Shown: piece after piece, positions 60,240-64,000 of the stretch
How the letters are laid out: each line of letters opens with the position of its first letter
Position numbering within the stretch: the first letter of the stretch is position 1
Assembly (NCBI GenBank): GCA_034440615.1
Contig: JAOTOM010004306.1
Span: 124,001 to 188,000 of the forward strand
Direction of reading: 5' to 3'
DNA: 64,000 nt
DNA from: Ashinkailepas kermadecensis
Lineage: Eukaryota > Arthropoda > Thecostraca > Neolepadidae
The notes under the pieces: generated by a model
Database searches by the model: none
Seen by the model: the letters and a program-made list of their open reading frames with translations, nothing else
What the model was told of the DNA's origin: nothing
Made by a program: the position numbers and the translations under genes

Positions 60240-61100
60240 TAATTAGATGCAGTGCTGCATTGAGCATGATTATGAGTTAGAAAAAGGCGTAAAATAACCT
60301 CATGCTCATATTAAAACAATGAAATAGATCCAAGTTCACACTGTGTATACTTCGGCCACAGGCCTTCCTCAACAGTGAACATTTTGTTACAAATGCCACA
60401 AAAACACACGCCAAGTGCACCTCGTGACACCGCACCGTGAATTGCCTTCATTTTACATATCACAATATCTACATACTCGTAATATAAATACACACATTAA
60501 CATAAGCCCACATCAAAGTGTATGATCCGTGTGTGTATGCAAGTGTCAACTTGTGACCCAGGTGTGTGTGCGTGTTTGTGTGTGGATGCGATTATGTGTT
60601 GCATATGTGCTTGCCTTAGGCGGTGTATGGAACCGGTTTGATCAGGGTCCAGGATGCCGTCATTTTTTTAAACTCCCTTACCCATTAATAGGTAGGCAGG
60701 AGTGCCCTTCCATACCCGTGCGACCTACTTGCGTTAAATTCCAGGGATAAGAAGTAGGTCATGGTAAGCAAGTCAAGGTAGGTCACACCACTCCCCGCTC
60801 CTGTTTCTTGCTGGACAGATCCCGCCACCAGATATTAGTAAAAGATGTTCCTGAAGCCCTCTCAGACAATCAGCATCTCTAGTAACGTCTTCGAGGGCTC
60901 CAGAAAAAAACTGCTATAGGTGTTAATGGGGAAATAATATAAAATCACTAATCTTGCACATGCATCTCCTAAACTATTACTACACTAAGGAGAAAAGACG
61001 AACCAAGTATGAAGAAAGAACAAAGAAAAAGAAAATGTGATACTTAAACAAAAATATCCGAATAAGACAACCAGATCACCATGCATAGCACATCATTATC
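60240..61100. other. No gene seen
   Basis: Short GTGTGTG-rich stretch near 60530-60600 and otherwise nothing supported. Confidence 0.5.
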
Positions 61101-61133
61101 ACTGACATTCATTGCAAAAGTTAATATTTTCTA

Positions 61134-62983
61134 TTAATGTATTGCCTGATGTGTTTTTGTTTTCAAAATCATTTTATTCCTAGATATATCTTGAATCCTA
61201 TGGAAGTGAGAGCAGATTATTTTATTCCAGGCTTTTGGCGCAATAAAGGGTAATGAAAACATCCTGTAGTTGATATCAGAAAAGGGTATTTGAAAGTGTT
61301 GTCTAACTCTGAGGCCACCTTGTTGATGAAGTTGAAACATATCAGAAAGAGGTCCTGGTAAGGAGTGATTTAGAAAACCTAGCATGATGTAGATACACTG
61401 TTCATCAACTATGTCCAGAAACTTCAGAACTCTATGTTTGATAAACAATTCATTTGTATGGTATAAGTAAGGTTTCTTGGCAACAATCCTAATAACACGC
61501 TTTTGCAACTTTATAATCTTGTCGAGCTTAGACTGGTACGCACTTCCCCAGACAACAGCACAGTAATTTATATATGGCAGCATTAAATAATTATACAGAA
61601 GAAGCAATTCACAAGTTAATAGAAAGTACATAGATTTGCCTATAATTCCAATATTCCTGCTAATTTTTGAAGAAATGGCATTGATATGGCTTTTCCACGT
61701 CATGTCTTCATCGATAAATACACCTAAATATTTTATAAAGCTATGCCTTGTAATATTAGAAGTATTTACTTTGACATGAAGGTCATCACATGGTTTCCTG
61801 GGAAAAAATTGATATCCAGTCTTATCAGCATTAATAGATGGTCTATTGGTATGAAACTATGCAATGATTTTAGGTATTACCTCATCTACTTTAGTTTGTA
61901 ATTCAAAATGATCATTAGCTGTAATAGTTATGGCAGTATCTCCTGCAAATAGGTAAAAGCTAGCCAAATTGGAAGCATTGCAGAGATCATTAATGTTTAG
62001 AAGAAATAGCAGAGGTCCAAGAATCGAACCCTGAGGAACACCTATTGTGATATTTAATGGTTGGGACAGGATGCCATGTATCTTGGTTCTCTGAGATCTA
62101 TTTGATAGGTATGAGTTTAGAAGTTTATATATATTTCCCCTGAAGCCAATAAAGTACATTTTTTGGTAACAAAGTGCTGATGCTGACAGTGTCAATGGCC
62201 TTTTTCAAATCCAGACATAGGGCACAAACTAATTTATTATTTACAAGGGATTTAGTTACTTCGTTATGCATCAGAGCAATTGGCATGTATGTGCTATGTT
62301 TTTTTCTGAAACCAAATTGCAGTGGGTTTATGACATTATTTTCATTTAGAAATGATGATACACTAAGGTGTATTAATCTTTCCAGCACTTTCGAAAATAT
62401 TGGTAGCAAAAAGATTGGCCTATAATTTGTAAATTTATTGTTTTCCCCCGATTGATATACAGGAACTATAACTGCATATTTTAATGCATCAGGGAATATT
62501 GCAGTGCTCAGACAAAGATTAAAGAAATACGTTAGATGTTGCAAAATACTTCTATATGTTCCAAGCAAAATTTGTTTGCTAATTTTATCCATACCTGCAC
62601 CCACAGGGTTCAAAGACTTAACAATTTCTTCAATTTGAACTTCATTAACAGAAGGAATATTGTTAATGCTGGCATAAGTAGGCTGTGTAAGATAATATAA
62701 TTGGCTGTTGTCTGTTGCAGGTATATTTTTTCCAATACACTACCTATCGTTGGAAAAGGTGTTCAATTTATCAGGTGTTTGTTTATATACACAGGTAGCC
62801 CCAGAGTTATCAACAAAGCACATTGGAGGAACTGTTTGCAATTCATTCTTGTTTATAATTTCATTAAAATACTTTCATGTTTGTTTGCCATCACCTTTGC
62901 TGTCCTGGAATGCCCTCTTGCAATATAATCGTGTTGCATCCCTAAGCACATTGCAAAGCATGTTCCTATACATTTTATATCCC
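61134..62983 (-). pseudogene. Antisense CR1/L2-like LINE remnant, catalytic site lost
   Basis: Read from high to low coordinates: DATRLYCKRAFQDSKGDGKQ, then KYFNEIINKNELQ (separated by a stop), SINNIPSVNEVQIEEIVKSLNPVGAGMDKI, VIVPVYQSGENNKFTNYRPI, LQFGFRKKHST, GVPQGSILGPLLF, LFAGDTAI, and a C-terminal thumb (LLYNYLMLPYINYCAVVWGS). FAGD replaces the catalytic FADD, and stops and frameshifts break the frame. The upstream part is cut off at 62984 by another LINE. Confidence 0.85.
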
Positions 62984-64000
62984 CCCGACGAGGCACCACC
63001 TTTCCGTGGTGGGGGGATTGCGTGCCCCAATGACCCGGCGACCATCCCACCGGCGAGGGGTGAGACTAAGAGTGCCTCACTCGTCCTTCCATCCATACGC
63101 TCCCATTCCAATGCCCATCTCATCTCAACATCCATGTCCTTCACCTGACCATGCAACACCAACTATCCCTACTATGAGCAGGTAGGACAACTTCCCCGGT
63201 CCTGCCCTCCAGCTCCGTTTTATCGGGGTAGCCGCGCCCCCTCGGCCCGTCCCCCGGGGTTGACGGAGTCCTGGAGGCTGAGGTCCCCCGTCGCACGGTG
63301 CTAGTTGTGACGGGGGACCAACACGCCTCTTTGGTCCTAATATCCCGGAGGGGCGGGCGGGCCCGTGGGGCCTCACGCGGGCCAAGTGGCCGGTCGCCTC
63401 GGGCCGGGGACCTGGAATTCGTTCCAGTGTCTGCCGGCCCGGCCGGCTGGGGTCAAGGGGTGGGCGGCGCTGTTAGTACGGTCGGGGTGGTGAGTCCCTC
63501 TCCCGGCCGTACGAAGGCGCCGCCCGCCCCGTATAGCTCTTCGGGCGCATGGCGTCCTTCCGTCCGCGGGAAACAGGCGTCCCCCCGGTAGGGCCCCTAT
63601 GCGGTGGGGTGCCACGAGGAGCAGAAACCAACTTTATTATATGGCAACACAGAACACGAAAACCCTCCCTGGCCCACCTTACGGTGGCCAGAACACCAAC
63701 AAGAACACATTTTCATACGCGGGGTCCAGCAGGACCTCCTCCCCCCGCATTCTTGTTCTACAAGCCGCTGAAGGGGCAAGGAAGCTGGCTTCTCTTTCCC
63801 CATTCCAGAGACGAGACGGCTGCGATCGTTTTGGACGAATCAAACGTTGTGATAAACTCAGAGACGGTGGCATTGAAGTGGAATTTGAGGATGCTGACGA
63901 GTCGAGTAGAGCACTGATGGCAACGGAATTTAGATATTCAACCAGAGATCAGCAGGGCAAGAAGATTATGACTATACCCATCACGGTCGAAACACACAAA
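62984..64000 (+). mobile_element. 5' end of a second LINE, inserted into the antisense LINE
   Basis: At 62984 the sequence changes abruptly from AT-rich LINE coding to a GC-rich leader starting CCCCCCGACGAGGCACCACC. The leader includes an imperfect hairpin (CCACC TTTCC GTGGTGGGGGG). It runs to a 5' ORF at 63641. Full-length 5' UTR plus ORF1 suggests the copy is not 5'-truncated; the rest lies outside the window. Confidence 0.65.
63641..64000 (+). CDS. LINE ORF1 (partial, open at right edge)
   Basis: The ATG at 63641 opens 120 codons with no stop before the window ends: MATQNTKTLPGPPYGGQNTN ... DGGIEVEFEDADESSRALMA ... GKKIMTIPITVETHK. The IEVEF ... ALMATEFRYS ... IPITVETHK order resembles the RNA-binding ORF1 of Nimb/Ingi-like LINEs. 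No zinc knuckle is reached within the window. Two longer-looking frames that overlap it in the leader are not expected products. Confidence 0.65.
   Translation, partial: MATQNTKTLPGPPYGGQNTNKNTFSYAGSSRTSSPRILVLQAAEGARKLASLSPFQRRDGCDRFGRIKRCDKLRDGGIEVEFEDADESSRALMATEFRYSTRDQQGKKIMTIPITVETHK

Noticed and set aside
63125..63591. GC-rich frames in the LINE leader
   Set aside because: High GC keeps several frames open; ORF1 beginning at 63641 is the better-supported product.

Overview
This is a eukaryotic, probably invertebrate metazoan, genomic window. It has long introns with GT-AG junctions, GC-rich coding exons, and a mix of Ty3/gypsy, CR1/Jockey-like, RNase H-bearing I-group and Penelope retroelements, DNA transposons, MITEs and tRNA-derived SINEs. 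Telomere-like TTAGG runs occur inside one mobile element, which would suit an arthropod but prove nothing. I cannot name the species. Almost all short open frames in the window are noise or by-products of tandem repeats.

The one host gene I recognise is PUS10 (tRNA pseudouridine synthase 10), on the + strand from about 8.38 kb to beyond 57 kb. Seven exons are visible: 8381-8488 (start codon and first CxxC), 15984-16103 (second CxxC), 16675-16812, 18600-18763, ~25568-25740, 47625-47750 and 56784-56973 (catalytic Asp). Reading phases agree at every junction except one doubtful acceptor. The C-terminal exons lie beyond the window, and one small exon in the first intron was not found.

The introns are built from minisatellites and mobile DNA. 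Arrays have unit lengths near 14, 20, 21, 27, 28, 36, 38 and 84 bp. Several touch PUS10 splice sites. The clearest is an 84-bp array made from the intron/exon junction itself, giving 13 decoy copies of the exon 6 acceptor before the real one.

Mobile elements by region: 2.7-5.9 kb, antisense CR1/Jockey-like LINE split by a 1.08-kb foldback element with TTAGG tracts; 5.9-7.9 kb, I-group LINE with RNase H; 9.0-9.9 kb, Harbinger-like MITE; 10.2-11.2 and 52.8-53.7 kb, AGGTCA-rich inverted-repeat elements; 12.7-13.9 kb, Penelope-like remnant between inverted repeats; 24.3-24.8, 44.6-44.9 and 48.2-48.5 kb, hAT-like MITEs; 26.0-26.2 kb, tRNA SINE; 32.17-36.86 kb, young gypsy element with 163-bp LTRs and 5-bp target duplication; 40.705-43.704 kb, a 3.0-kb DNA transposon with a decayed transposase resembling the RAG1/Transib group, inserted in a 27-bp satellite with a 5-bp duplication; 61.1-63.0 kb, antisense LINE interrupted by the 5' end of another LINE that runs off the right edge. 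A family of 27-59 bp retroposed tails ending in (AACT)n is scattered through the window, and five of six copies have clean target duplications.
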